Part shown: positions 49,340 through 58,272 of the stretch, one piece after another
Layout of the letters: each line of letters begins with the position of its first letter
How positions within the stretch are numbered: the first letter of the stretch is position 1
DNA from: Actinomycetospora chibensis
GTDB lineage: Bacteria; Actinomycetota; Actinomycetes; Mycobacteriales; Pseudonocardiaceae
Assembly: GCF_028737215.1 (NCBI RefSeq)
Contig: NZ_JAQZAM010000013.1
Location: 62,001-126,000, forward strand
Reading direction: 5' to 3'
DNA: 64,000 nt
Position numbers and translations under genes: made by a program
The notes under the pieces: model-generated
What the model was told of the DNA's origin: nothing
What the model saw: the letters and a program-made list of their open reading frames with translations, nothing else
The model's database searches: none

Positions 49340-49355
49340 TGCACGCGGGCGTGCA
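49340..49355. promoter_or_regulatory. Palindrome between cofG and the MFS gene
   Basis: TGCACGC-GG-GCGTGCA, 7-bp arms with a 2-base spacer, with a related CACGCGTGCA about 12 bases further right. It lies in the 159-base divergent region and may be an operator for either side. Confidence 0.45.
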
Positions 49356-49445
49356 AGCCCTGCGTCCACGCGTGCACCGGGTGCGAGAAAAGGCGCGTCG
49401 ATCACCGCTCGCGGGACGGCATACGCGTGGTCCAGGGTGGGCCGG

Positions 49446-50619
49446 GTGGACGCCCGGGGCCGCGCGCTCGCCGCGCTGTGCGCCACCGAGATCGTCAGCT
49501 GGGGCGTCCTCTACTACGCGTTCCCGGTCCTCGTGGGGACGATCAGCGCGGACACCGGCTGGTCGGTCGGCGCGGCGACGGGGGCGTTCTCCCTCGGTGC
49601 CCTGGTCTCGGCCGGCGCCGGGATCGTCGTCGGGCGGCTGATCGACCGCCGCGGTCCGCGCCTCGTGATGACGACCGGGTCGGTGATCGGCGTCCTGGCC
49701 ACCCTGGCGATCGCCGGCGCCCCGAGCCTGCCGCTCTTCTACGCGGCGTGGGCGGTGGCTGGTCTCGCGCAGGGCGGCGACCTTCTATCCGCCGGCGTTC
49801 GCCGCGATCACAGGCTGGTACGGCGAGCAGCGGGTGCGCGCGCTGACCACGCTGACCCTCGTCGCCGGGTTCTCCAGCACCGTCTTCGCCCCGCTCACCG
49901 CGGCACTCGTCGGGCCGCTGGGCTGGCGCAGCACGTTCGTCGTCCTGGCGGGCATCCTCGCCGTCGTCACGGTCCCGCTGCACGCGCTGCTGCTCACGCC
50001 GCCGTGGCGCCCGCGGGAGCACGCGGGCGGCGAGGTGGACGGCCGGCAGACCGACGCCGAGCACGCCCGCGCCGTTCTGCGCAACCCCCGCTTCGTCGGC
50101 GTCACCGTCGTCATGACCGTCGGCGCCTTCGGGCTCTACGCGACGACGATCAACCTCGTCCCGCTGCTCGAGGGCCGTGGGCTCGACCTGGGCCTCGCCG
50201 CGCTCGCCCTCGGGCTCACCGGCGCCGGGCAGGTACTGGGCCGGCTCGGCTTCGTGCCCCTGGTCCGCCGGACGGGGCCGAAGGCGCGGATCGCGATGGT
50301 GTTCACGCTCGGCGGGGTCGGCGTCGTCGCCCTGGCCCTCGTGCCGGGACCGGCGCCGCTGCTCGTCGCGTTCGCCGTGGTCGCCGGCGCCGGGCGCGGG
50401 CTGCACACCCTGCTGCAGGCCTCGACCGTCGCCGACCGCTGGGGCACCCGCGCCTTCGGGCGGATCAACGGCGTCTTCTCGGCGCCCGTGACGCTCGCCG
50501 TCGCGCTCGCACCGGCCGGCGGGGTCGCCGTCGCCGGCCTCGTCGGCGGCTTCCCGGCGGCGTTCCTCGTGCTCGGTCTGATGACACTCCTTGCCGCGGT
50601 CGTGGGTCTCGTGGTCTGA
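49446..50619 (+). pseudogene. MFS transporter with a one-base frameshift
   Basis: The first frame (from GTG 49446; GTG 49437 possible) reads a normal MFS N-terminus (ATEIVSWGVLYYAFPVL, then GRLIDRRGPRLV) to about 49775. From 49777 a second frame continues with ATFYPPAFAAITGWYGEQ and runs to TGA 50619 through the remaining spans. Removing one G at 49776-49777 would give 390 residues with 12 spans. So this is a single-base insertion, real or a sequencing error. The intact product would be a small-molecule exporter or importer. It faces the cofG operon. Confidence 0.82.
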
Positions 50620-50685
50620 CGGCAGGCTCGTGATCGTGGGGGATTTCCTGACGTTGAACGTCAGCGTGGCCCCCCGACTGGTGGA

Positions 50686-51237
50686 TCAGAGCGTCGCCAG
50701 GTGGGCGGCCACGGCGGCGTCGAGGCGGGCGGTGTCCCCGGTCGCGAGCAGGTCGAGCAGTGACCCCCGCAGCACGGCGAGCAGCAGGGCGCGCCGGGCC
50801 GGGTCGTCGACGTCCTGGTGCGCGGCGAGCAGGGCGTCCCAGTCGCCGACGGTCCGGGCCGCGAACCCCGCCCACGGCGCGTCCGGGGCGGCGCCGACCG
50901 AGCGTGTGTAGGCCTCGAGCCACAGGCGCAGCAGGGCGCGGTGTCCCGGCGCCGCCAGCCACGCCCAGACGCGCGCGCCGACCGTCGCGAGGTCCGCCGG
51001 CCCGTCGCGCAGGTCGTCGAGGACGGCGAGCTGGTCGGCGCGCGAGCGGTCGAGCAGGGCGGCGATCAGCCCGTCCTTGCTGCCGAAGAGGAACAGCAGC
51101 ACCCGGGGGCTCGACCCGATCGCCTCGGCCAGCGGGCGCAGCGACATCCCCGCCCACCCGTGCTCGAGCACCCAGGCGTACGCGGCCTCGAGCAGTTCCC
51201 GCCGCCGCGCCGACCCCTCGGGCTCGCTCACGGGCAC
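50686..51237 (-). CDS. TetR/AcrR-family transcriptional regulator
   Basis: 183 residues. The helix-turn-helix occupies residues about 10-55 (LLEAAYAWVLEHGWAGMS, then LFLFGSKDGLIAALLDR). The C-terminal ligand domain is Ala/Leu-rich. GTG 51237 or GTG 51231 may be used. It is divergent from the GNAT gene across a 98-base gap that contains a perfect palindrome at 51302-51325, so it probably represses that gene and itself. Confidence 0.87.
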   Translation of the reverse strand: MPVSEPEGSARRRELLEAAYAWVLEHGWAGMSLRPLAEAIGSSPRVLLFLFGSKDGLIAALLDRSRADQLAVLDDLRDGPADLATVGARVWAWLAAPGHRALLRLWLEAYTRSVGAAPDAPWAGFAARTVGDWDALLAAHQDVDDPARRALLLAVLRGSLLDLLATGDTARLDAAVAAHLATL

Positions 51238-51301
51238 GTCCGTGCCAGCCCTGCGTCCTCGCTTGCACTCAACGCCAGGAAATCCACATCCTCAGTGTGC
51301 T

Positions 51302-51325
51302 TCACTGAAACAGTCGTTTCAGTGA
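51302..51325. promoter_or_regulatory. Operator palindrome for TetR/GNAT pair
   Basis: Arms TCACTGAAAC and GTTTCAGTGA, 10 bp each, separated by AGTC. The right arm runs into the ribosome-binding site (GAGGAGG) of the GNAT gene. Length and symmetry suit a TetR dimer. It is AT-rich compared with its surroundings. Confidence 0.75.
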
Positions 51326-51335
51326 GGAGGTCGAC

Positions 51336-51821
51336 ATGGGCGAGGTCACGATCCGGGCGATGGACCGGCCGGGGGACCTGGGCTGGGTCCTGATGGCGCA
51401 CGGGGAGCTCTACGCCCGCGAGTACGGCTGGGCCATCGAGGCCGTGACGGCGCGGATCGTCGCCGACCACGCGACGCACGCCCGGCCGGGCCTCGACGCG
51501 GGGTGGATCGCCGAGCTCGACGGCCGGCGCGTCGGCAGCGTCCTGTGCGTCCGCGAGGACGAGCGCACCGCCCGCCTCCGATTGCTGCTCGTCGACCCCG
51601 GCGCCCGCGGCCACGGCCTCGGTCGACAGCTGGTGACGTGCTGCATCGACTTCGCGCGCGACGCCGGCTACGCGCGCCTCGTGCTGTGGACCAACGAGCC
51701 GCTCGCCGCCGCCCGGCGCCTCTACCTCGACGGCGGCTTCAGGCTGACCGGCGAGGAGCGCCACCGCGAGTTCGGCGCCGAGGTGCTCGGCCAGTCCTAC
51801 GCGCTCGAGCTGAACGCCTGA
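51336..51821 (+). CDS. GNAT-family N-acetyltransferase
   Basis: 161 residues. The acetyl-CoA loop is VDPGARGHGLGRQLV near residue 85-100, preceded by LRLLLVDP, with the closing YLDGGFRLTGEERH. The type resembles GNATs fused to MarR proteins. The ATG at 51336 has GAGGAGG six bases upstream. Its acceptor, amine or antibiotic, is unknown. It is presumably repressed through the overlapping palindrome. Confidence 0.87.
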   Translation: MGEVTIRAMDRPGDLGWVLMAHGELYAREYGWAIEAVTARIVADHATHARPGLDAGWIAELDGRRVGSVLCVREDERTARLRLLLVDPGARGHGLGRQLVTCCIDFARDAGYARLVLWTNEPLAAARRLYLDGGFRLTGEERHREFGAEVLGQSYALELNA

Positions 51822-51838
51822 TCGCGAGGCTCCACCTC

Positions 51839-51891
51839 TTGACCGTACCCACCAGTCCTGTTGTTATATCAAACCGAAAGGTTGTCCAACC
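51839..51891 (+). promoter_or_regulatory. Promoter and operator of the DoxX gene
   Basis: TTGACC (51839-51844), 17 bases, then TGTTAT (51862-51867) form a good sigma-70-type promoter in a short AT-rich island. Downstream, AACC-GAAA-GGTT and GGTTG-TC-CAACC (51880-51891) are overlapping dyads directly before the GAGGAG site, a likely binding site for a repressor. The regulator is not next to it. Confidence 0.6.
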
Positions 51892-51903
51892 GAGGAGATG
51901 ACG

Positions 51904-52332
51904 ATGAGCACCACGACGGCGTCCGCCGCCCCGACCACGACCCGCCCAAGGTCGGCCCGCTGGGCGCTCGGCGTGCTCCAGGTCCTCCTGGCCGCCGTGT
52001 ATCTGTTCTCCGCCCTCGGGAAGATCTCGCTCGACCCGAGGGTCGTCGAGGGGTTCGCGATGATGGGGATCGGGCCGGGGCTGACGGTGACGATCGGCGT
52101 CATCGAGCTCGCCGCCGCGATCGGGCTGCTGATCCCCCGGCTGTCCGGCCTGGCCGCCACCGGGTGCGTCGTCCTCATGATCGGTGCCGTGATCAGCACC
52201 CTGGCCACGCTCGGCGGCGCGATGGTCCCCGTCCCGGCCGTCGTGCTGGTCGGCGTCGCGGTCGTCGCGTGGGTGCGGCGGCACGAGACCGTCGCGCTGG
52301 TCCGGAACCCGCGGGCCGCCCTGACCCGCTGA
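51904..52332 (+). CDS. DoxX-family membrane protein
   Basis: 142 residues with four membrane spans (VLQVLLAAVYLFSALGKI, IELAAAIGLLIPRL, LMIGAVISTLATLGGA, AVVLVGVAVVAWV). The DoxX/DoxD family is linked to redox and thiol homeostasis in mycobacteria. The ATG at 51904 is preferred to that at 51898 because GGAG lies six bases upstream of it. It is convergent with the AI-2E-type gene, with only 17 bases between the stops. Confidence 0.82.
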   Translation: MSTTTASAAPTTTRPRSARWALGVLQVLLAAVYLFSALGKISLDPRVVEGFAMMGIGPGLTVTIGVIELAAAIGLLIPRLSGLAATGCVVLMIGAVISTLATLGGAMVPVPAVVLVGVAVVAWVRRHETVALVRNPRAALTR

Positions 52333-52349
52333 CGCGGACGCCCCGCGGC

Positions 52350-53630
52350 TCAGGCGTCTCGGGCGCCCCGCGAGCGCGCGCGCACGGTGCCGTCGCCGGG
52401 AACGTCCGCCGTCGCGTCGCCCGGCTCCTCGTCGGGCCCGACGGTGGTCGTCCCCGCGACGGACGTCGGCTTCTCCCCCGGAGCCTTCTCCCCCGACGAG
52501 GCGTCTCCGGCGCCGTCCTCGTGCTCGCCCGTGCGCCGGTCGATCTGCTCCCCGAAGTAGCGCAGGATCTCCGCGAGCACCGCCGCCACCGGCACCGCGA
52601 GGAACGCCCCGGCGATGCCGGCGAGGCTCGAGCCCGCCGTCACGGCCAGGATCACCAGCGCCGAGTTGAGCCCGAGGCCGCGGCCCTGCACCAGCGGCTG
52701 CAGCAGGTTCCCCTCCACCTGCTGGACGACGAGGATCAGGATCAGCACCCCGATCGCCGTCGCCGGCCCCTGCACCACCAGCGCGATGAGCACCGCGAGC
52801 GCACCCGCCACCAGCGCACCGATGATCGGGATGAAGGCACCGAAGAACGTCAGCACCGCCAGGGGCAGCGCCAGCGGGACCCCGAAGATCACCAGGCCGA
52901 CACCGATGAAGACCGCGTCGACGAAGCCGATGAGCGCCTGGGAGCGGATGAACCCCCCGAGGCGCAGCCAGCTGCGGGCCCCCATCTCGGCGAGGTGGTC
53001 CCCGGACGTCGGGCCCGCCGTGCGGCGCACCCACGGCAGGAACTTCGGGCCGTCCTTGACGAACAGGAACGCGAGCACCAGCGCGAGCACCGCATTGATG
53101 ACGCTGTTGGCGACGGTGGTGAGGCCGGTGAGGACACCGGTGGCGATCTGGCCCGCGCTCTGCTGGAGGCGCTCGACGGCCGCCTGCACGTACCCGCCGA
53201 TCTGGCTGGCGCCGAGGTTGAACGGCGGTCCCTGCAGCCAGCCCTGGATCTGCTGGATGCCGCCGACGGCACCCTGCGCGATCTGCGGCGCCTGACCGGC
53301 CACGGACGGCGCGATCAGCGCCACGACCCCGCCGAGCACGGCCAGCCCCAGGATCAGCACGAGCGCCGTCGCCAGCGCGCCGGGGACCCGACGGCGCCGC
53401 AGCCACGTGACCGGGGGCTCGACGATCGTCGCGATCACGAGCCCGAGGAACACCGGGAACACGACGTCCCACAGCTCGATGAGGATCAGCGTCACGACCG
53501 TGAGCCCGGCGATGACGATGAGGAAGCGCAGGCTCCAGCGGGCGGTCCAGGCGAGTCCCTCGCCGATCAGGTGCCCGCGGGTCGGGGCGTCCCCCCGTGC
53601 GACGTCCCGGGAGGCGGGGGCCTTGTCCAT
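52350..53630 (-). CDS. AI-2E-family permease
   Basis: 426 residues with about seven or eight spans between 30 and 355. The pattern GFVDAVFIGVGLVIFGVP and LTFFGAFIPIIGALVAGALAVL is typical of this family (PerM/YdiK type), whose substrates are mostly unknown. The last 60 residues are hydrophilic, Glu/Asp/Gly-rich and unordered. The ATG at 53630 is the family start. Confidence 0.88.
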   Translation of the reverse strand: MDKAPASRDVARGDAPTRGHLIGEGLAWTARWSLRFLIVIAGLTVVTLILIELWDVVFPVFLGLVIATIVEPPVTWLRRRRVPGALATALVLILGLAVLGGVVALIAPSVAGQAPQIAQGAVGGIQQIQGWLQGPPFNLGASQIGGYVQAAVERLQQSAGQIATGVLTGLTTVANSVINAVLALVLAFLFVKDGPKFLPWVRRTAGPTSGDHLAEMGARSWLRLGGFIRSQALIGFVDAVFIGVGLVIFGVPLALPLAVLTFFGAFIPIIGALVAGALAVLIALVVQGPATAIGVLILILVVQQVEGNLLQPLVQGRGLGLNSALVILAVTAGSSLAGIAGAFLAVPVAAVLAEILRYFGEQIDRRTGEHEDGAGDASSGEKAPGEKPTSVAGTTTVGPDEEPGDATADVPGDGTVRARSRGARDA

Positions 53631-53740
53631 GGAGCCGAGTGTGTCAGCGATGGGGTCCTCCGGCGGGCAGGCTGGCTCGAGCGGGTCCCCGACGAGGTCG
53701 GACGCTACCCCTCGATCAGGGAGAGGGCGCCGAGCGCACG

Positions 53741-53773
53741 CGGGCCCCTCTCCCGAGGTGGGAGAGGGGCCCG
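53741..53773. terminator. Strong hairpin after icd
   Basis: 14-bp perfect arms (CGGGCCCCTCTCCC and its complement) with a five-base loop, about 35 bases beyond the icd stop. No U-tract. It lies between two genes transcribed leftward and probably ends the icd transcript. Confidence 0.85.
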
Positions 53774-53794
53774 GGTGGGAGTCGATCGGCCGTC

Positions 53795-53824
53795 AGCCCA
53801 TCGCCTTCTAGCCCATCGCCTTCT
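53795..53824. repeat. 15-bp tandem duplication at the icd stop codon
   Basis: AGCCCATCGCCTTCT occurs twice head to tail. On the coding strand the first copy read encodes KAMG and the TAG; after it a second KAMG codon set and a TGA follow. The repeat is in frame, so icd has two identical possible endings. Confidence 0.9.
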
Positions 53825-55019
53825 GTAGGCCCTCGTCGATCGCGTCGAGGAAGTCCTGGGTGTTGAGCGACTTCGCGTCGCCGCCCACGAGCAGCGCCAG
53901 GTCCTTGGTCATCTTCCCGGACTCGATGGTCTGCACGCAGACGTCCTCGAGCTTCTGGGCGAACTCGACGAGCTCGTCGTTCTTGTCGAGGCGCCCGCGC
54001 TGGGCGAGGCCCCGCGACCACGCGAAGATCGACGCGATCGGGTTGGTCGAGGTCTCCTCGCCCTGCTGGTGCTTGCGGAAGTGCCGCGTCACCGTGCCGT
54101 GGGCGGCCTCGGCCTCGACGGTGCCGTCGGAGGTCATGAGCACCGAGGTCATCATGCCCAGCGAGCCGAAGCCCTGCGCGACGATGTCGGACTGCACGTC
54201 GCCGTCGTAGTTCTTGCAGGCCCAGACGTAGCCGCCCTCGGACTTGATGGCCTGGGCCACCATGTCGTCGATCAGGCGGTGCTCGTAGGTCAGCCCGGCC
54301 TTCTCGAAGTCGGCCTTGAACTCCGACTCGAAGATCTCCTGGAAGGTCTCGAGGAACATGCCGTCGTAGGCCTTGAGGATGGTGTTCTTCGTCGACATGT
54401 AGACCGGGTAGTTGCGGTCGAGCCCGTACTGCAGCGAGGCCCGCGCGAACTCCTCGATCGAGGCCTTGAAGTTGTACATGCCCATCGCGACGCCGCCCTC
54501 GGCCGGGAACTCCGCGACCTTGTGCTCCTGGGCCTCGCCGTTCTCCGGCGTGTAGGTGATCGTCACCGTGCCCGGGCCCGGCACCTTGAAGTCCTGGGCG
54601 AGGTACTGGTCACCGTGCGCGTGGCGGCCGACGACGATCGGCTTCGTCCAGGACGGCACGTAGCGCGGGATGTTCTGGCAGACGATCGGCTCGCGGAAGA
54701 TGACGCCGCCGAGGATGTTGCGGATCGTCCCGTTGGGCGAGCGGTACATGCGCTTGAGGCCGAACTCCTCGACCCGCGCCTCGTCCGGCGTGATCGTGGC
54801 GCACTTGACGCCGACGCCGTGGCGCTTGATGGCGTTCGCGGCGTCGACCGTGACCTGGTCGTCGGTCTCGTCGCGGTGCTCGATGCCGAGGTCGTAGTAC
54901 TCGAGGTCGATGTCGAGGTACGGGTGGATCAGCTTGTCCTTGATGAACTGCCAGATGATCCGGGTCATCTCGTCACCGTCGAGCTCGACGACGGTGCCCT
55001 CTACCTTGATCTTCGCCAC
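53808..55019 (-). CDS. icd: NADP-dependent isocitrate dehydrogenase
   Basis: 403 residues, the length of homodimeric eukaryote-like enzymes. Substrate motifs [10 protein letters not shown] and the metal-binding YDGDVQSD are present; [10 protein letters not shown] and [11 protein letters not shown] are strongly conserved. It oxidises isocitrate to 2-oxoglutarate and CO2 in the TCA cycle. The GTG at 55019 ([12 protein letters not shown]) has GGAGG 11 bases upstream. The final codons carry a 15-bp tandem duplication that contains the stop. Confidence 0.97.
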   Translation of the reverse strand: MAKIKVEGTVVELDGDEMTRIIWQFIKDKLIHPYLDIDLEYYDLGIEHRDETDDQVTVDAANAIKRHGVGVKCATITPDEARVEEFGLKRMYRSPNGTIRNILGGVIFREPIVCQNIPRYVPSWTKPIVVGRHAHGDQYLAQDFKVPGPGTVTITYTPENGEAQEHKVAEFPAEGGVAMGMYNFKASIEEFARASLQYGLDRNYPVYMSTKNTILKAYDGMFLETFQEIFESEFKADFEKAGLTYEHRLIDDMVAQAIKSEGGYVWACKNYDGDVQSDIVAQGFGSLGMMTSVLMTSDGTVEAEAAHGTVTRHFRKHQQGEETSTNPIASIFAWSRGLAQRGRLDKNDELVEFAQKLEDVCVQTIESGKMTKDLALLVGGDAKSLNTQDFLDAIDEGLQKAMG

Positions 55020-55130
55020 GACTCGAATGCCCTCCTCGTGGGCGCCGACCATCGGCGCCGTCCGACCTGCCCGCACGCTATCAACGCAGCGAGTACCCGG
55101 AACGGGCGCGCGGGCCACGAGGGGCGGACG

Positions 55131-55556
55131 TCACCGTGTGGCGAGCGGTCCTCCGGTGATCGTGAGCGCCACGGCGATCACGACGAGCCCGAACAGGACG
55201 TACGTGACGATGTCCACGCGGCGGCTGCGCACGGCGAGTAGACCGGCCGCCGTGCGGGTCAGGCTCGCGCGCAGCGCCCCGGCGAGCAGCAGGGCGAGGC
55301 CCAGCTCGGTGGTGCCCTCGCGCCAGTGCTGCAGCGCGATGCGACCGAACGCGAGGCCCACGACGAGCATCACCGCGAGGAACGGCAGGTGCGCGCGGAC
55401 CTTGCGGATCATCTCGGCGCGCGTGGTGCGCGGGCGGGCGTGCCGTCCTGCCGCGGACGGGAGCACCTCGGTGGGACTCTCGTCGGGCGGCGGCGCCGGT
55501 CGGCCCGTCGGCTGGGGTGCCGACGGCCGTCCCGGGCGCGGGGTCACGGCAGTCAC
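55131..55556 (-). CDS. DUF3017 membrane protein
   Basis: 141 residues. A Pro-rich cytosolic N-terminus (1-45) is followed by three or four spans ([46 protein letters not shown]). DUF3017 proteins are found next to folD in many actinobacteria, as here with a 7-base gap. Function unknown. Confidence 0.87.
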   Translation of the reverse strand: MTAVTPRPGRPSAPQPTGRPAPPPDESPTEVLPSAAGRHARPRTTRAEMIRKVRAHLPFLAVMLVVGLAFGRIALQHWREGTTELGLALLLAGALRASLTRTAAGLLAVRSRRVDIVTYVLFGLVVIAVALTITGGPLATR

Positions 55557-55563
55557 CGCACGC

Positions 55564-56415
55564 TCACTCCGTCCCGCGCTCCGCGCGCTCGACGACGTTG
55601 GTGAGCAGCATGCCCCGCGTCATCGGGCCGACCCCGCCCGGGACGGGCGCGAGGTACGAGGCGACCTCGGCCACCTCCGGGGCGACGTCACCGACGAGGC
55701 CGTCTTCACCCCGGGTGATGCCGACGTCGAGGACGGCGGCGCCGGGCTTGACCATGTCCGCGGTGACCAGGCCGGGGACGCCGGCCGCAGCCACGATGAC
55801 GTCCGCGGCCCGGAGCTCGGCGGCCACGTCCTTGGTGCCGGTGTGGCACAGGGTGACGGTGGCGTTCACCGAGCGGAGGGTCAGCAGCAGGCCCAGGGGC
55901 CGCCCGACGGTGACGCCGCGGCCGAGGACGGTGACCTTCGCGCCGTTCAACGGCACGTCGTAGCGGCGCAGCAGCTCGACCACCCCGCGCGGGGTGCACG
56001 GCAGCGGGCCCGGCTCCTGGAGCACGAGGCGCCCGAGGTTGGTCGGGTGCAGGCCGTCGGCGTCCTTGTCCGGGTCCATGCGCTCGAGGGCCGCGCCGGA
56101 GTCGAGGCCCTTCGGCAGGGGCAGCTGGACGATGTAGCCGGTGCAGGCCGGATCGGCGTTGAGCTCGTCGATCACCTTCTCGACGTCGGCCTGCGTCGCG
56201 TCGGCGGGCAGGTCGCGGCGGATCGAGGTGATCCCGACCTTCGCGCAGTCGTTGTGCTTGGCCCTCACGTACGACTGCGAGCCCGGGTCGTCGCCCACCA
56301 GGACGGTGGCGAGCCCCGGGGTCCGACCCGCCGCGGTGAGCGCGGCGACCCTCCCGGAGAGCTCGTCGAGGATCGACGCGAGGGTGGCCTTCCCATCCAG
56401 CTTGGTCGCGGTCAC
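55564..56415 (-). CDS. folD: Bifunctional methylenetetrahydrofolate dehydrogenase/cyclohydrolase
   Basis: 283 residues. The conserved segments [17 protein letters not shown] (with the catalytic Lys), [12 protein letters not shown] and [10 protein letters not shown] are present, then [14 protein letters not shown] of the NADP-binding fold. It interconverts 5,10-methylene-, methenyl- and 10-formyl-tetrahydrofolate. The GTG at 56415 follows the YdcZ-type gene by four bases, so they may share a transcript. Confidence 0.96.
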   Translation of the reverse strand: MTATKLDGKATLASILDELSGRVAALTAAGRTPGLATVLVGDDPGSQSYVRAKHNDCAKVGITSIRRDLPADATQADVEKVIDELNADPACTGYIVQLPLPKGLDSGAALERMDPDKDADGLHPTNLGRLVLQEPGPLPCTPRGVVELLRRYDVPLNGAKVTVLGRGVTVGRPLGLLLTLRSVNATVTLCHTGTKDVAAELRAADVIVAAAGVPGLVTADMVKPGAAVLDVGITRGEDGLVGDVAPEVAEVASYLAPVPGGVGPMTRGMLLTNVVERAERGTE

Positions 56416-56419
56416 GACC

Positions 56420-57457
56420 TCATGATGGCAGGTCGGCCGTGCGCTCCCGGTCGCCTCGCCGCCGCAGCGGCCACGGAGCGGCGGCCACGGCCGCCGCGAC
56501 CAGGGTGAGCAGCGCCCCGAGGACCGTCGTGACGCCCGGGGTCCCGGCCGCCGACGGCAGCACGAGGTCGAGGACGAGCGCGGCGACGACTTGGCCCGCC
56601 ACGGCGCCGAGCGAGAGCAGCAGCACCCCGATCTGGCCGACCACCCACGCCCCGAGCCCGATGAAGATCGCGCCGAACGGGCCGCCGAGGTAGAGGTACC
56701 AGGCGCTCGGCAGCGGGTTCGGCGGCCCGAGCACGAGCACCGCGACGATCCCGGCGAGCACCAGCGCGATCAGGCCGACGACGAAGTTGATCGTCGCGGC
56801 GGGGAGTACGGAGGCGACGAACGAGTCGCTCTCCGCGTCGTCGGCGCCGTCGCCGGTCCGGGTGCCCGCGCCGCCCGCGGCCGCCGCGACCCGGCCGTTG
56901 AGCGCCTGCTGCGTGGCGATCGCGAGCCCGGCGGCGAGCGGGACCAGTGCCAGGGCGACAGGCGCGTCGGAACTGACCGATGGAGCCACCGACAGCACCA
57001 CGGCGCCGAGCATCAGCAGCGCCCCGACGACCCGCGGCGGCGTCGTGGCCTGGGGTCCGGCCGGCCCGAGACCGACGCGGTCGACCACGAGCCCGCCGCT
57101 GGACTGGCCGGCGACGACCGCGATCGTGAAGAGCGCCGTGCCCAGCACGTGCGCGGTGACGCCCTGGCCGGCGACCAGCAGCGCGCCACCCAGGCCGCCG
57201 AGCAGCTGCCAGGACCTCAGGGTGCCGCGCCGCCGCGCCGACCCCACGCGCCGCAGGCCCCGGCGACCCGGGCGCAGGAGCGCCACGAGGATCAGCAGCA
57301 GCGCCAGCCCGAGACCGAACGAGATGACCGCGGCGACGATCCCGTCACCGAGCTCGGCGCCGAGCTCGGCGTTGACCCGCGCCTGCCCGACGATGAACAT
57401 CCCGGTGATGAAGGCCCCGGCGAGGCCGATGAGGGTCCGCGAACGCTGGGGAGCCAC
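56420..57457 (-). CDS. DMT-superfamily transporter (YdcZ/DUF606 type, duplicated)
   Basis: 345 residues with about ten membrane spans in two similar halves, each of YdcZ type, separated by a hydrophilic loop rich in Gly and Asp near residues 195-215. The family is small-molecule efflux/uptake of unknown substrate. GTG 57457 lies nine bases after a TACCGT box and lacks a ribosome-binding site, so it may be leaderless. Residues coded upstream in this frame are not family-like. Confidence 0.83.
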   Translation of the reverse strand: MAPQRSRTLIGLAGAFITGMFIVGQARVNAELGAELGDGIVAAVISFGLGLALLLILVALLRPGRRGLRRVGSARRRGTLRSWQLLGGLGGALLVAGQGVTAHVLGTALFTIAVVAGQSSGGLVVDRVGLGPAGPQATTPPRVVGALLMLGAVVLSVAPSVSSDAPVALALVPLAAGLAIATQQALNGRVAAAAGGAGTRTGDGADDAESDSFVASVLPAATINFVVGLIALVLAGIVAVLVLGPPNPLPSAWYLYLGGPFGAIFIGLGAWVVGQIGVLLLSLGAVAGQVVAALVLDLVLPSAAGTPGVTTVLGALLTLVAAAVAAAPWPLRRRGDRERTADLPS

Positions 57458-57489
57458 GGTCCGGGGACGGTAGTGCCCCGGCCGGACTC

Positions 57490-58083
57490 CTACCGGCCGG
57501 AAAGCCGGAGCGGCCACCCTCGGCGACGGGACCGGGTGTCGACGAGACGGGCCGTCGCCGTGTTCGCCGCGGCCACGCCGCCGGCGTACACCGCGTGCTG
57601 GACCGTGCTCGTCACCAGCAGGTGGCGTTCCCACCGCCAGGGCGGCGGGGTCTCGCCGAGCACGGGGAACAGGCCGAGGGCCATCGTCTGGCAGCCGGCG
57701 AAGAAGGCCAGGCCCGGCCCGGGCTCGCGCCCGAGGACGCGTCGGAGGGCGAGGTGGCCGACGCCGACCGTCGAGCCGTAGCCCCAGTGCACGAGCCAGA
57801 ACAGGGTCCGCCGGCCACGTTCGGAGCGCGGCGCCCAGCCGATCACGTGCTGCAACAGCGTCGAGGCGGCGATGACGACGTGCTCGCTGTCGTCGTAGTC
57901 GAGGATCTCCTCGATCTCCTCGATCTCGTCGACACGGATGCCGTGGCGGCGGGCGTGGAGCTCACGATGCAGCCGTGCCGTCAGAGCCATCGCCCCGGTA
58001 CCGACGGCCCCGCAGACCACGCCGCGAGCGGCCTCGCGCAGGATGTCCGCGGTCCCCCGCCGTGCGCGCATACGTCGCAGCAT
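57490..58083 (-). CDS. Uncharacterised small membrane protein
   Basis: 197 residues. Hydrophobic segments at about 20-37, 95-112, 125-145 and 165-185 suggest four spans; an acidic stretch (VDEIEEIEEILDYDDSEH) lies between the first two. I recognise no family. The ATG at 58083 is chosen (AGGG two bases before); ATG 58071 is an alternative. It is divergent from the acetate-uptake-type gene. Confidence 0.65.
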   Translation of the reverse strand: MLRRMRARRGTADILREAARGVVCGAVGTGAMALTARLHRELHARRHGIRVDEIEEIEEILDYDDSEHVVIAASTLLQHVIGWAPRSERGRRTLFWLVHWGYGSTVGVGHLALRRVLGREPGPGLAFFAGCQTMALGLFPVLGETPPPWRWERHLLVTSTVQHAVYAGGVAAANTATARLVDTRSRRRGWPLRLSGR

Positions 58084-58170
58084 GCCCTGGATCGGTTCAC
58101 GATGCGGATGGGCAGGTACCCCTCCAACCGTCCCCCTCCGTTCGGGCGGTGCCGCAGAGGGCGTGGTCCA

Positions 58171-58186
58171 CCTCACACTTGTGAGG
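58171..58186. promoter_or_regulatory. Palindrome upstream of the acetate-uptake-type gene
   Basis: CCTCACA-CT-TGTGAGG, 7-bp arms, lies 87 bases before the ATG at 58273 in a 189-base divergent region. It is a candidate operator; the regulator is unknown. Confidence 0.5.
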
Positions 58187-58272
58187 CACCGGGGCCACAC
58201 CGTGCGTCCACGCGTACCAACGGGGACGGTCTCACGACCCACGCTCCGGGCGAGACCCACGAAGGAGTGCGG

